From Cepaea nemoralis (taxonomy: Eukaryota; Mollusca; Gastropoda; Stylommatophora; Helicidae), in assembly GCA_014155875.1 (NCBI GenBank), contig JACEFZ010015105.1:336001-400000 (forward strand): a stretch of 64,000 nt of DNA, in the 5' to 3' direction. Both the position numbers and the translations under genes were made by a program. Position 1 is the first letter of the stretch. Each line of letters begins with the position of its first letter. This document shows positions 47,905 through 57,800 of the stretch, piece after piece. The notes below the pieces were generated by a model. That model had not been told where the DNA came from. It made no database searches and saw only the letters and a program-made list of their open reading frames with translations.

Positions 47905-49932
47905 TATATATTGTTGTTGGTTCCGAAGTCTAAGCTGCTGGAGAAGGTAATTGCCAGGAAAATATCAAGCCAACTAGAGAGGCAAGGTGTTTTCCCACCT
48001 ACCCTGGGTGGGTACCGTCCAAAAAGAGAAACCTGGACAAATGCAGCAGTCTTTGCCCATGATGTCTATGAAGGTTTCCACTCAGGCACTGAAACCGTTG
48101 CTGCAGCGATTGATCTTGAGGACGCATACAACAGAGTACCACTGGATTTATTAATGTTTCAGCTTCTTGAACTAAACGTAAGTCCATTCCTACTTAGTTG
48201 GAACGCTGCAGCCCTCTTCCAACGGAAAGTAGTTTTTAGATGTGGCAGTTGGACTTCGGAACCAACAACAATATATCCTGGCCTACCACTGGGATCACCA
48301 TTATCTCCGGTACTGTTCAACGCCTACACAGTGAGAATCACCAGTGAGCAGATCACTGGACCTGGCAGGACATTGTCATATGCCGATGATGTTTTAGTGT
48401 ATCGTCAGGGTAAGGATAGAGAGGAGGTTGCTGTGGAACTACAAACCGAACTCAATCGCATAAGTACTTGGTGTGATGAAGCTGGGGCAATGGTCAACCC
48501 AACAAAGGCAACAGTGACTTGGTTCTCGTTGAATAATCATATTGTCAACACTCCAAAACCAACTGTAATGCTGTGTTCAGAGACGGTGGAAAGAACGCAG
48601 GCAATGAATTACCTGGGGATACGGTTTGATCGAAGCCTTGCTTATAATGTGCACATAGACCAGGTGATAACAAAGGCCAAGCGGGGTTTGGCAGCGATGC
48701 GGGTGATGGCGGCAGCAAACTGGAGCAGCGCCATCTATGTCTTCTGTACGAGGGGCTGGTCATGTCTGTTTTGGAGTATGCAATGGCAATCCTGACTCTC
48801 AGCCATAAGCAGATAGAAAGGATGGAAAGGATACAGAATGAAGCTATGCGCATTATTCTTGGATGTACAAGAGATACAGCATGCAGGGCGATGCGCTACC
48901 TTCTTGATTTTCCAACCATTGAAGAGAGAATGCAAGTTTGCAGGGCACGCGCGTACCTCAGAATTAACACAAACACACAGCATCCACTGCATAGTGAAAT
49001 TAGGAAGGTGAAGGGCAGCAGGTTAAAAAGAGGACGGTCGTGGATGGGTCAAGCCGAAGACATTCTTCAACAGGTGTGTTCACTTGAGGACTTAGAACCT
49101 GGCGAGGAGTGGGTGCAAGTGCCAACAGACTTCTGCACATCCTTTTCAGTTTGCATCCAACTAGATAGAAAATGCAGACAAGAAAATCCGGCTGCTGTGG
49201 AGGCTGAAGTACAAGCGTTGATTTTCGAGAATTCGCTAGACAGTGACGCGGTCATCTACACAGATGGGTCGGTCGTCCGACATGTGAGAAGCTCATGGGC
49301 CTTTACAGCTCGGGCCGGAGGGAGAATTGTGAAGGAGGACTCTGGTGCTTTCACTGAAACCACAAGTAGCCTGACCATGGAAGTCATGGCAGTAAGTAAA
49401 GCAATAACATGGCTCGAGACACAGACATTCACTATGGCTTGTTTCCTTAGCGACTCAATGAACATGATCAAGAGGATAGAGGAGGGGTCGATCCGAAGAG
49501 AATGGTTGCTGCCTCTGGAGCGGTCTCGGCTGGCAAAGATTAGTTTCATCTTCGTGCCAGGGCATGCGGGAGTACAAGGAAATGAGCGGGCTGACAAGCT
49601 CGCAGATGAGGCTATTGTGGAGGGCGGACGCGCCATGGACCAGGCTGACATTCTGAATGCTCTACGAGAAGTGAGACTTTTGCAAGAACCAAGTGATGAC
49701 TGTGAATCTACAACAATGGCCAGACTGCGAGAGCAGCAAATTAAAAGAGGGGTGGCCAAACAAGAACACTACGCAGGAAGCCAAAGAAGATTGATAAACC
49801 AACACAGAACTGGCGTCGTTAGCCGCTACACGCTGCGGGATTTGCTGAGGAGGGGATCCGAGCACTTATGGACTGAATGGTCCGATGTGCAACGAGGATG
49901 ATCTGTCGACTAACTAACTAACTAACTAACTA
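47905..49932 (+). mobile_element. I/Jockey-group LINE, copy 2 (5'-truncated)
   Basis: A 2.0 kb plus-strand insertion in LINE A ends in six TAAC repeats at about 49909-49932. It carries more of the element than copy 1: almost the whole reverse-transcriptase core, RNase H and the 3' end. Over the shared part the two copies differ at only scattered bases, indicating recent activity of one family. Confidence 0.92.
47920..49901 (+). pseudogene. LINE ORF2: reverse transcriptase and RNase H, one frameshift
   Basis: The first frame (to 48795) begins at KSKLLEKVIARKISSQLERQ. It has motif A AAIDLEDAYNRV (about residue 68-79 of the open frame), motif B PGLPLGSPLSPVLFN (about 126-140) and motif C SYADDVLVY (about 159-167). 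A second frame (48762-49901) carries the RT thumb and RNase H with VIYTDGSV, TMEVMAV, CFLSDSMN and GHAGVQGNERADKL. The frames are joined by a one-base deletion near 48720: ACTGGAGCAGC here versus ACTGTGAGCAGC in copy 1. All catalytic residues of RT and RNase H are present. The endonuclease is missing because of 5' truncation, and the frameshift breaks the protein. The family is I/Jockey-like by its RT-RNase H order. Confidence 0.9.
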
Positions 49933-49937
49933 ACTTG
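49933..49937. repeat. Probable target-site duplication, right copy, for Jockey-type copy 2
   Basis: ACTTG, matching 47900-47904. Confidence 0.6.
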
Positions 49938-50093
49938 ACATGTGCGCACTAGTGCATATGTCATTTTTAAATTTTCTTAATCTTCAGATTCCAAAATCAC
50001 CTAGAGCCTGAACTTCCTCCACTGTAATGTTGTCTGGACCAGGTGCCTTTTCTTTCTTCATGCAAAGTAGTGCATCTTCAACATCCACTGCAA
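49938..50093 (-). pseudogene. LINE A, reverse-transcriptase block 0
   Basis: Minus-strand translation AVDVEDALLCMKKEKAPGPD and then NITVEEVQALG is the PGPD block at the start of LINE reverse transcriptases. It is interrupted on its upstream side by SINE-2. Confidence 0.82.
50087..50093. repeat. Target-site duplication, left copy, for SINE-2
   Basis: ACTGCAA, repeated at 50496-50502. Confidence 0.85.
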
Positions 50094-50495
50094 GTTTAGT
50101 TTAGTTTAGTCGATGGATCAACATCATGGCACACGGGTGTAACCCATAAGTGCTCTGTTCTCTTCCTAACTCAAACCTGAGTATGGAGAAACTCAGTTCA
50201 GTGCACGAACTCCGTAACACCGGCGAGGATACTGAAATACTTTGGGTAGATTTTTAACTCGAAATTTTACCCGGGCAGCGCCGTTAGGCTACTGTTTTTC
50301 GATTTCGAACTGCCAAGGGATTTTTTACGTGCACACCAATACACATGGTCGTCCGATCTCACTACCCAGAGACCAGGGGAAATTTTAGTACTAGAAGTCC
50401 ACTTGAAAAAAATTCCGGTCCTCACCGGGGAATGAACCCGGGACCTCCAGCACTCGAGGCGGACACCATACCTCGAGACCACGCAGTCCCCCCTA
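50094..50495 (-). mobile_element. SINE-2, full length, inserted in LINE A
   Basis: On the minus strand the head GGACTGCGTGGTCTCGAGGT runs to CCCGGGTTCATTCCCCGG (box B region). The body has AAGTGGACTTCTAGTACTAA and ends in a CTAAACTAAACTAAACT tail at 50094-50112. Seven-base duplications flank it. The copy at 5134-5527 is homologous along its whole length. Confidence 0.9.
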
Positions 50496-50502
50496 ACTGC
50501 AA

Positions 50503-51000
50503 ATATTGGTGGACCTTCTCCATAGTTCTGAATATTTACACCCTTTCTCTTATCATCATACAGCTCTTCCAGATATTCTGTCCACCTATTTAAAATATCA
50601 TCCTGTCCCAGCAATATTCCATCATTCCTAGATTTTAAACAGCTAGTGGAATTTTGTGTTTCTCTACCTGTTATTGTATTTATTTCTTGACACATGGAAT
50701 GTGAGCCGTTTTCATAGTTTGTCCCAATATCCATGCACTGTTGATTCAGCCAGACTTCTTTAGCCACATTGCTATAAGTTTACTATTTCATTATGTATAC
50801 TATTCTATTTTTCTTTACCGTGCTTTTTCATTCTTCTTTCATGCATCATCTGCAACATGTTATATGTCATCCAATTCGTTTTTTTTTTTTTTTTTGCAAT
50901 TCTAAGTTTAGGTGGAATGATTTCCTGTGATGTCTGTTGGATTGATCCCCGCAATATGCCCCATTGTTCACCATTAATCGGTATTATCTCCATGGCATTT
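50503..51000 (-). pseudogene. LINE A, linker between endonuclease and reverse transcriptase
   Basis: Minus-strand frames give MEIIPINGEQWGILRGSIQQ, an A-run interruption near 50879-50895, TNWMTYNMLQMMHERRMKKH, and WTEYLEELYDD at 50530-50590. This order (PWMT-type block, then WxEYxxxLY) is the usual LINE linker before the PGPD block. The endonuclease itself is not present in the window, so LINE A is 5'-truncated or interrupted by the SINE at 51003. Confidence 0.8.
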
Positions 51001-51002
51001 TA

Positions 51003-51240
51003 ACACGCTCTCCGTGGCGTTGCCTTTGCGGACGCGATTCGTAATGCCGCTTACCTGAGTTCGAAACACAGCTGTGACCGATTTGGCAGCATACCGTGTC
51101 TCGCTGGTTTTAATGTGTTGGTATGGGAGCCGGTCGTTCAGAAAGCAATGGCAAACTACTGAACGTAAAACTTGCCAAGACATCAACAACGGCAGTACAA
51201 TGCTGGTTTTTACTGTATTGTCATGTAAAGGATATGCAAC
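51003..51240 (+). mobile_element. SINE-1 copy, head variant
   Basis: Head GCTCTCCGTGGCGTTGCCTT with GAGTTCGAAACACAGCTGTG (box B region), core GAAAGCAATGGCAAACTACT, end CATGTAAAGGATATGCAACT. It sits at the broken 5' edge of LINE A. Confidence 0.87.
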
Positions 51241-51341
51241 TTTAAAACAAAACAAAAACATCACATGATTTAGAGGAAAGTACTCTGTTACTGTAAACAG
51301 CAGTTACAATTTTTTTTTTATAAGTGATGCTAGATCTAACT

Positions 51342-51592
51342 GGCCGGTCTCCCTGGTCGAGGTGTTACATGACTTTCTTCGTAATCTCGTATACTCTCGT
51401 GAGTAACGTACGTGCGCGAGAATTGGTACCTGTTCTCTCCGCGTCGGTAACTTACGGAGTATGTGAGCCGATCGCTTATAAAGCAATGGCAAACTACTGA
51501 GCGTAATCTTGCCAAGAAATCAACAATCAGCTGAAAGATGCTCATGTTGACAGCAACGTCGTGTAAAGGATATGCGAACAAAACAAAACAAA
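51342..51592 (+). mobile_element. SINE-1 copy, full length, with target duplication
   Basis: Head CCGGTCTCCCTGGTCGAGGT (box A TGGTCGAGGTG), core AAAGCAATGGCAAACTACTG, end GTGTAAAGGATATGCGAAC then AAAAC repeats. It is flanked by AGATCTAACT at 51332-51341 and 51593-51602. Confidence 0.93.
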
Positions 51593-51730
51593 AGATCTAA
51601 CTTGATGTGTGTTGTTTTGGTTTTAAATCTAAACCTAACCCGGTGGACGCGCCTAGTAGTTGGACAGACTCCAACCCCTTGACTCCCATATACTTAAAAT
51701 GTTAATATACATATTCTATCTCATTTCTTG

Positions 51731-51984
51731 GAACCCTCCGTGGCGAAGTGGTCAAGCCGTCTGACTCGGGCTCCGAAAGTTGTGGGTTCGATTCCGGGCC
51801 CCGCGTCCTTCGGTTCACAAGTGCATTTTTTCTGAGACTCTTGGGGGTCGTCGCTGGAGCTATGGAGTTCGTGCTTTGTGCGACGCTTACCGCTCTGCGG
51901 AAAGAGACTAAGACATACGAGATAAAATCCCGGTGCAATGAAATCAACCCTGTCAACCATTAAGCAACTTTTTTAAAAACGACT
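51731..51984 (+). mobile_element. SINE-5 (tRNA-derived) with target duplication
   Basis: A clear tRNA-like head has GTGGCGAAGTGGTCAAGCCG (box A) and GGGTTCGATTCCGGGCCCC (box B near 51786). The unique body runs through GGGTCGTCGCTGGAGCTATG and ends ACCATTAAGCAACTTTTTT. It is flanked by TCTCATTTCTTG at 51719-51730 and 51985-51996. No second copy lies in the window. Confidence 0.9.
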
Positions 51985-51996
51985 TCTCATTTCTTG

Positions 51997-52629
51997 CTTG
52001 ATATTATTCAGTTTGTCATCTCACACACAGCTCGAAAGTTCTACGTTTCCATTTTAAGTATGTTAATATTGTCCAAACTACTATACGTAACATGACCTTG
52101 AAAAACCACAAACAGCTAAAAAAATGCCGGAGCTGATTGAGACGCCATGTTTAAAAATGTCATGCAACAAAGCTATAATACATTTTAATTCCTTGCCTTC
52201 GAGGTTAGAATCCTGGTCTGTTGATGTACGATCCTGATATCCTAACCATTATTCACATGATTCTATATAAACATAAACAGCCCTTAATGAAATGAACCAG
52301 TATATTCAAAGGCGACGTTAAGATTGGTCTGTCTATAAAAGCTGAGGTAGACAATATTATTGTGAAGATCCACATTGTGACAACCGTGAATATCCATCTT
52401 TATCTTCAATATCATGAGGCAGCAGCAATCAAAGTTCACCCATATCGCGAATCGGAGTGTAGACTGGCTGTTGGGTTAATACTCACTTTTATTGCACATG
52501 GCTACGTATTTAATACCTGCCATATATCATACATTGAGAATCTCGAACTGTCCACAAACTGGTATCATCAGCGAGGATCCATATATGTCTATGCCAGAAT
52601 CGCATCCATAATATAGCTATGTTGTAACA
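51997..52629. other. No gene seen
   Basis: AT-rich, with one 84-codon open frame (52362-52616) lacking motifs. Confidence 0.4.
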
Positions 52630-52815
52630 CATTCTGTTCCTAGCAAAAAGTAGGTTTGTATCAAACAAAAATGAAAGACGGAAAAATGGGAAATAGGGGT
52701 GTGTCACAGTTATGGCAAAAAAGTTGTTAATATGGAAGCAAACATGTTATATTATGATACAATGACAACATTTCGGCGCTATATAAGCCATGGAAGATAT
52801 GGGAAATCGCTTAAG
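52630..52815. repeat. Dispersed repeat of unknown type, copy 2
   Basis: It shares AAATAGGGGTGTGTCACAGT, TTGTTAATATGG and ACAATGACAACATTTC with 42773-42945. CTATATAAGCC near 52780 resembles a TATA box, so this could be the promoter end of an LTR or other element. Confidence 0.7.
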
Positions 52816-53029
52816 GCGATTAGTCATCCCATGACACTTAATTAGTTAAGTGGTTTATAATTTTGAAATTTAGTCTGGGGAGCAGCCTATTCAGTTTTAT
52901 CTTTTCCATTTCCAACTTTCAATGGAATTTTTAGCGCAACGTACACACGGTTCTTCCGAGTTTTTCCTCCCTTGTCCGAGGAGGTTGCTCACCTGATCCA
53001 CTCTCTACACGGGATCGAATGCGAGTATA

Positions 53030-53334
53030 CCACCCTTTTATTCATCGCCATCATCATCATGTACCGTGCCATCGACGCAGATGTTCATGTCTCTCCACAA
53101 ATCTCGGTCCTTGGATTTATACATCAGCTGTTCTGTTGATATTCCTCCAATGGCCCATCTTAGCCAATCCAGCATCATGTCTCTCATTCACCCTCTGCTT
53201 CTTCTACCACTGATCTTCCAATGTTTTCCAATGCCTCACGTTTCATTATATAACACAGGAACGCTCGTTATCTCCTTCTCATTGGTGTATATAACGTACT
53301 ACTTGCATCAGCCTCTTCCAAGTAATCGTTGTTA
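53030..53334 (-). pseudogene. LINE family F C-terminal fragment, split by the Gypsy element
   Basis: Minus-strand translation from 53334 reads ITWKRLMQVVRYI, then GKHWKISGRRSR and RDMMLDWLRWAIGGISTEQL, ending near 53040 with GATG repeats. Its upstream part continues at 61543-61590. The Gypsy insertion lies within the coding region. Stops are present, so the LINE was already dead or has decayed since. Confidence 0.65.
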
Positions 53335-53338
53335 GTTA
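53335..53338. repeat. Gypsy target-site duplication, left copy
   Basis: GTTA before the left LTR and GTTA after the right LTR (61543-61546). A 4-bp duplication is usual for Ty3/Gypsy elements. Confidence 0.75.
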
Positions 53339-53631
53339 TGTGACAGTGCTACACACAAAGGCTATGATCGTGAACGTATAGCACCAGACAAGTCAGTCTT
53401 CGCGTTGTTAGAAAAGGATTTTATTGATGAATCATTCTAGCTCAGCACATATGATGGAGACTCCCTTCTCGGTGTTGACATCTGTTCTCCTGGCCCCCAA
53501 GTGACGTGTGTGTTTTCCTAGATACCCTTCTTCATTCGTGCACACACGTTCACTATGGTTTTCCCCCTAGTCAAGGAATGCGCAGCATTCCTTAACTCTT
53601 TACTCCTAACCTAGAATCCCTCACTGTTACA
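53339..53631 (-). repeat. Gypsy 3' LTR
   Basis: On the plus strand it starts TGTGACAGTG and ends CACTGTTACA, so its ends form a short imperfect inverted repeat (TGTRACAGTG). It is 293 bp and appears identical to the copy at 61250-61542. Confidence 0.97.
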
Positions 53632-53648
53632 ATACCTCCCCTTCTTCA
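53632..53648 (-). promoter_or_regulatory. Gypsy polypurine tract
   Basis: Minus-strand GAAGAAGGGGAGGTAT lies directly before the 3' LTR, the expected site and composition for plus-strand DNA priming. Confidence 0.75.
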
Positions 53649-54837
53649 AAGAGAATTTTTCCTTGAAAAAATCTCAACCCCACTTTTAATTAGTTAACCT
53701 CACCTCTCTATACTACAATAACAACAATTCTATACATTTCCTAAGTCAATTCTCCTATCTCCTCATAGCCAATTGCTACCCAGAGATCATAATATCGAAA
53801 CTCTCTACAAAACTCGTCATAAAGTTCTCTAGAAAACTTTCTACAAAACTCTCCATAAAATTCCCCACAATACAAAAGTCTCCATAAGCGAACCGCTTTT
53901 AACTTTAAAACGTCCATCTAAATTATGATTGACAAAACTGAAGATATTCCCCTTATCCTTTAATTTCCCCCTTATTCACATTCTCACTCTCTCAGTATTC
54001 TAGGATAGACAGGAAAAAATAGCTAGATTAGATTTGTGTAGGTGCGCACCTGAAATCAATAAAAGTAAGGAAAAAGTAAGAAAGTAAGAAGTAATCACCT
54101 TTCTCTTCCCATACATTCTCAAAACTTTATCAAAAAATAAAGTTTCAAAATTTATCTTCAGTTTCCGTCAATAATAATTGTTATTATCAAAAAAGTATGT
54201 TAATCCAAAACTGCCAGCCTTTGTATTATTCAGACCAACAATTTCCTGTTTACCTTTCCTTCAACCACAAAAACTTCCTAACTGTTAAGTACAGTCTTCT
54301 TCTTCCAATATGCAGTTAAATGCCAAATTTCAACCTGGCATTCCCCCCCCCCCCCATATTCTCCCCTTAAACGCTGTTCAATCCAGCTCCTATTATAAAC
54401 CTTGTATATACATTGCATACCCCACATGTATAACTACATACCCCTCCATTGCTACTGCACTTCACTAACTACTATTTTAATTCATCTTCTAACTGAACTT
54501 CAAAGTAATAATCATTTTAACCACCCTTAGGGTAACTCAATCAACCCAAAACATCGTAAAAATAACCATCTAAGTTAACTTATTTTTCACATTTCATAAA
54601 ACACAATTGAAGTCCCAACAATTGAACAAAGCATTTCAATCCCCTCATCATATTTATCCCCCCACATTAATCAATGTACACATACATTATAAATTTCAAG
54701 ACCAATTTCTGAGTACCCAATAATAATTTTCCGCTTTAGAAAAATTCCATCAAGTACCTTTGTAAACACAAATTTATCGTGTCCAACTTCTTCTTCTATC
54801 TGCTATCTGCAGAACCCTATATCACTCTTTTCATCTA
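53649..54837 (-). other. Gypsy 3' untranslated region, no env seen
   Basis: About 1.2 kb lies between the pol stop and the polypurine tract. It is AT-rich with a C tract near 54345, has stops in all frames that I inspected, and shows no signal peptide or membrane-protein frame that would suggest an envelope gene. Confidence 0.6.
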
Positions 54838-57800
54838 TCACTTCTCCATTTCTTTAATAACCTCAAATTTTTTTTCAATAATTGCAATATCTACATCAAT
54901 GTCTCTATCCTCTCGAGGAGAGCTATCTTCTTTCATATCAGCTTCTTCATCAGTTTCTGACTTTTCATCCATCTCTTGTTCCCCATCTGTATATCCATTA
55001 CTAGCAACCGCTAATCTCTTCCTTTCTACATCCAATCTAATTTTTCTGTCTTGCCGTCTCAACAGATTTTCAAAAAGTGGCATCTCTTCCTCACTCGAAG
55101 AATTCTCTCTAAGTTTCCTTTGCCTCTTAATTTCTTTTTCTTTCTGTCTATCCAACTTTCTTTTTACTGCTTGTCTTGTATTCATAAATGGAGGTTCAAT
55201 ATTTTCCCTAACTGACTCTTCACTCATATAATCGTCATACACATTATTTTCCTCTGTCATGACTGTTTTTGGTATCGTTTCTTCTTGTTCAGCTGTATTA
55301 GATGCTGTTGTTACTTGTTTTCCATTCTCTATAGGCCTTGGATAACCCGATTGTCTAACGATCTGTCCACCCGACAATATTTCTTCGGAACAATAATTAT
55401 TATTATTATTATTCTCTGCATCCCTTTCTTCATTATCCCGCCTTAAGTGTTCTACATGTGAACGTGCAACATGCCCTGAAATTTGATTCTTAATAGTATA
55501 CGACACTGGACCTTTTTTTTCTAAAATATAGTATCCCGGGACCCAATGAGCATCAAACTTAGAGTTTTTTCTATGTTTTTTATAATATACTCTATCACCT
55601 ACGTTAAACTCTTGTAAGTGTGCATTTTTATTTGCGTATTTCTTCTGTCTTTCTCTAGCCTTAATTATATTATTTCTTAAACGTACATGTGCTTTATGCA
55701 TTTCTTGTAACCTTGTTTCTTGAAAATCTTCCCCCAAATATTTTCTCCTAGGTTTTAATAAATTATCAATTGGCAATATCGGTTCTCTTCCATGTACTAA
55801 GTAAAATGGTGAGAAACCTGTTCCTTCATTTTCGTGTGTACGTATCGCCGCTAATGCCATCCCCAAATAAAGATCCCAATCCATATCGTGTTCTTCTACA
55901 TTTTTCGCTAGAATATTGTATAGTGTTCTATGTTGTCTCTCATTTTTTGCATTAGAAGTTGGTCTGTAATATGAAGTCCTAATGTGTTTTATATTCCAAT
56001 CTTTTACCAATTTCTCAAACTTATTTACAAACTCTTTCCCATTGTCTGTAAGTATTATTTGTGGACACCCAAACCTTGGTATAAATTCTTGTAAAAGCAT
56101 ATTTATAACTGAATCAGCACTCTTGTCTGGAATTGGATATACTTCTGGCCAAAGACTATATGAATCAACTATATGTAGTAAGTATACATTTCCCGATAAT
56201 GTTTTTGGATGAGGACCTGAAATATCCAAACTTACTTTCTGCATTGGAAATTGAGGAATATCGGTATCTTGTAAAGGACATTTAATTATCTTCATGTTCC
56301 TTAACCTACACTTTTCACATTCTTCAACATATTCATATACGCTTTTGAATAAATTCGGCCAATAATATTTACTGCTAATAGCCTTCACTAACTTATCTCG
56401 TCCAAAATGACCATTATTATCGTGGTACGCCTTTAAGACTTCTTGTTCTAAATGTTTCGGAATATATTTTCTTACTCCTTCACCTTTTTCACTGATATAA
56501 TATAATTGATTGTCTTCTTGTAACTCTACAAACTTTCTTTTAAAACTATTTTCCCCTGTTTCTTTCAATTTCTTTTTTATCTGTACTACTTTCGGATCCA
56601 ATTCTTGTTCTGTTTTCATATCAAACTGTTCTAAATGTGGGTCTTCTGTTCTAGTTTCCGACTCTTGCTCCGATGGTAAACTCTCAAATTCTTCCCTATT
56701 TATTATGGCAGAATCTAATATATTAACTTGCCAGTTTCGATCATCTACCTCTGGTTCAACTTCATCTTCCGTGTTTCCTGATGACTGTGGGTACGGGATC
56801 CTAGACAAAAGATCGGCGCACGTATTATGTTTTCCTGACACATATTCAACCTTAGCATTGTACCCTTGTAAATTCAATGCCCACGTTTGTATTTTCTTAT
56901 TTTGTATTGGTGCTTCTAATATCGACTTTAATGGCATGTGGTCAGTTTCTAATAATGAAATTGGCGTTATGTAAGTAATAATTTAGTTTTTGCAGCGCGT
57001 AGTGTATTGCATATGCTTCTTTCTCAATAATCGGCCATTTCTTTTGAGTCTTGCTGAGTTTATGCGACAAGAAATAGATTGGTCTTTCATTTTTAACCCC
57101 TGGTATTCCAGATTCTTCTCCTTCATATGGTTGAACCAAACATGCTCCTATTGCATTGTCTGAAGCATCTGTGTATAGTATTAGTTGTTTATTCAGGTCT
57201 GGATGTGTTAATAATGGTACCACCGTTAAGCTATCTTTTAAAAGTTCAAATGCTTTTTGACACTCATCATCCCACTTAAATCTAGCGTATTTTCCCGTTA
57301 AATTCGTAATAGGTATTGCTATCTTAGAAAAAGCTGGTACAAACCGCCGATAATACGCACAGGTTCCTATAAAAGCCCTTACTTCCTTAACGTTAGTGGG
57401 AGGAGGTAACTCTTTAATAACTTTTATTTTTTCCATGTCTGGTTTAATACCTTCCCTATTTATTATATAGCCTAAATATTTTGTTTCTGTCTTTAAAAAC
57501 TGGCACTTACTAAGCTTTAATTTAACGTCATGCCTTCTTAATCTGTCAAATACTAGTCTAACATGTTCCAAATGATCCTCTACATCTCCTTTTGTAAAAA
57601 TCAATACGTCATCAATATATGCTAAGGCAAAACTTTGCATACCGTCTAGTACTTCATTTATTAAGAACATATAGTGGGATGGTGCATTTTGAGACCGAAT
57701 GGCATACGTAAAAATGTGTACGAACCCATATGAGTACAAAAGGCACTTTTATTTTGCGCGTCTACTGACATCGGAATACACCAAAATCCTGCCCTTGCGT

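Noticed and set aside
53649..54837. Possible envelope gene after Gypsy pol
   Set aside because: No open frame with signal peptide or membrane segments was seen on the minus strand. The plus-strand frame 54779-55231 is antisense to pol.
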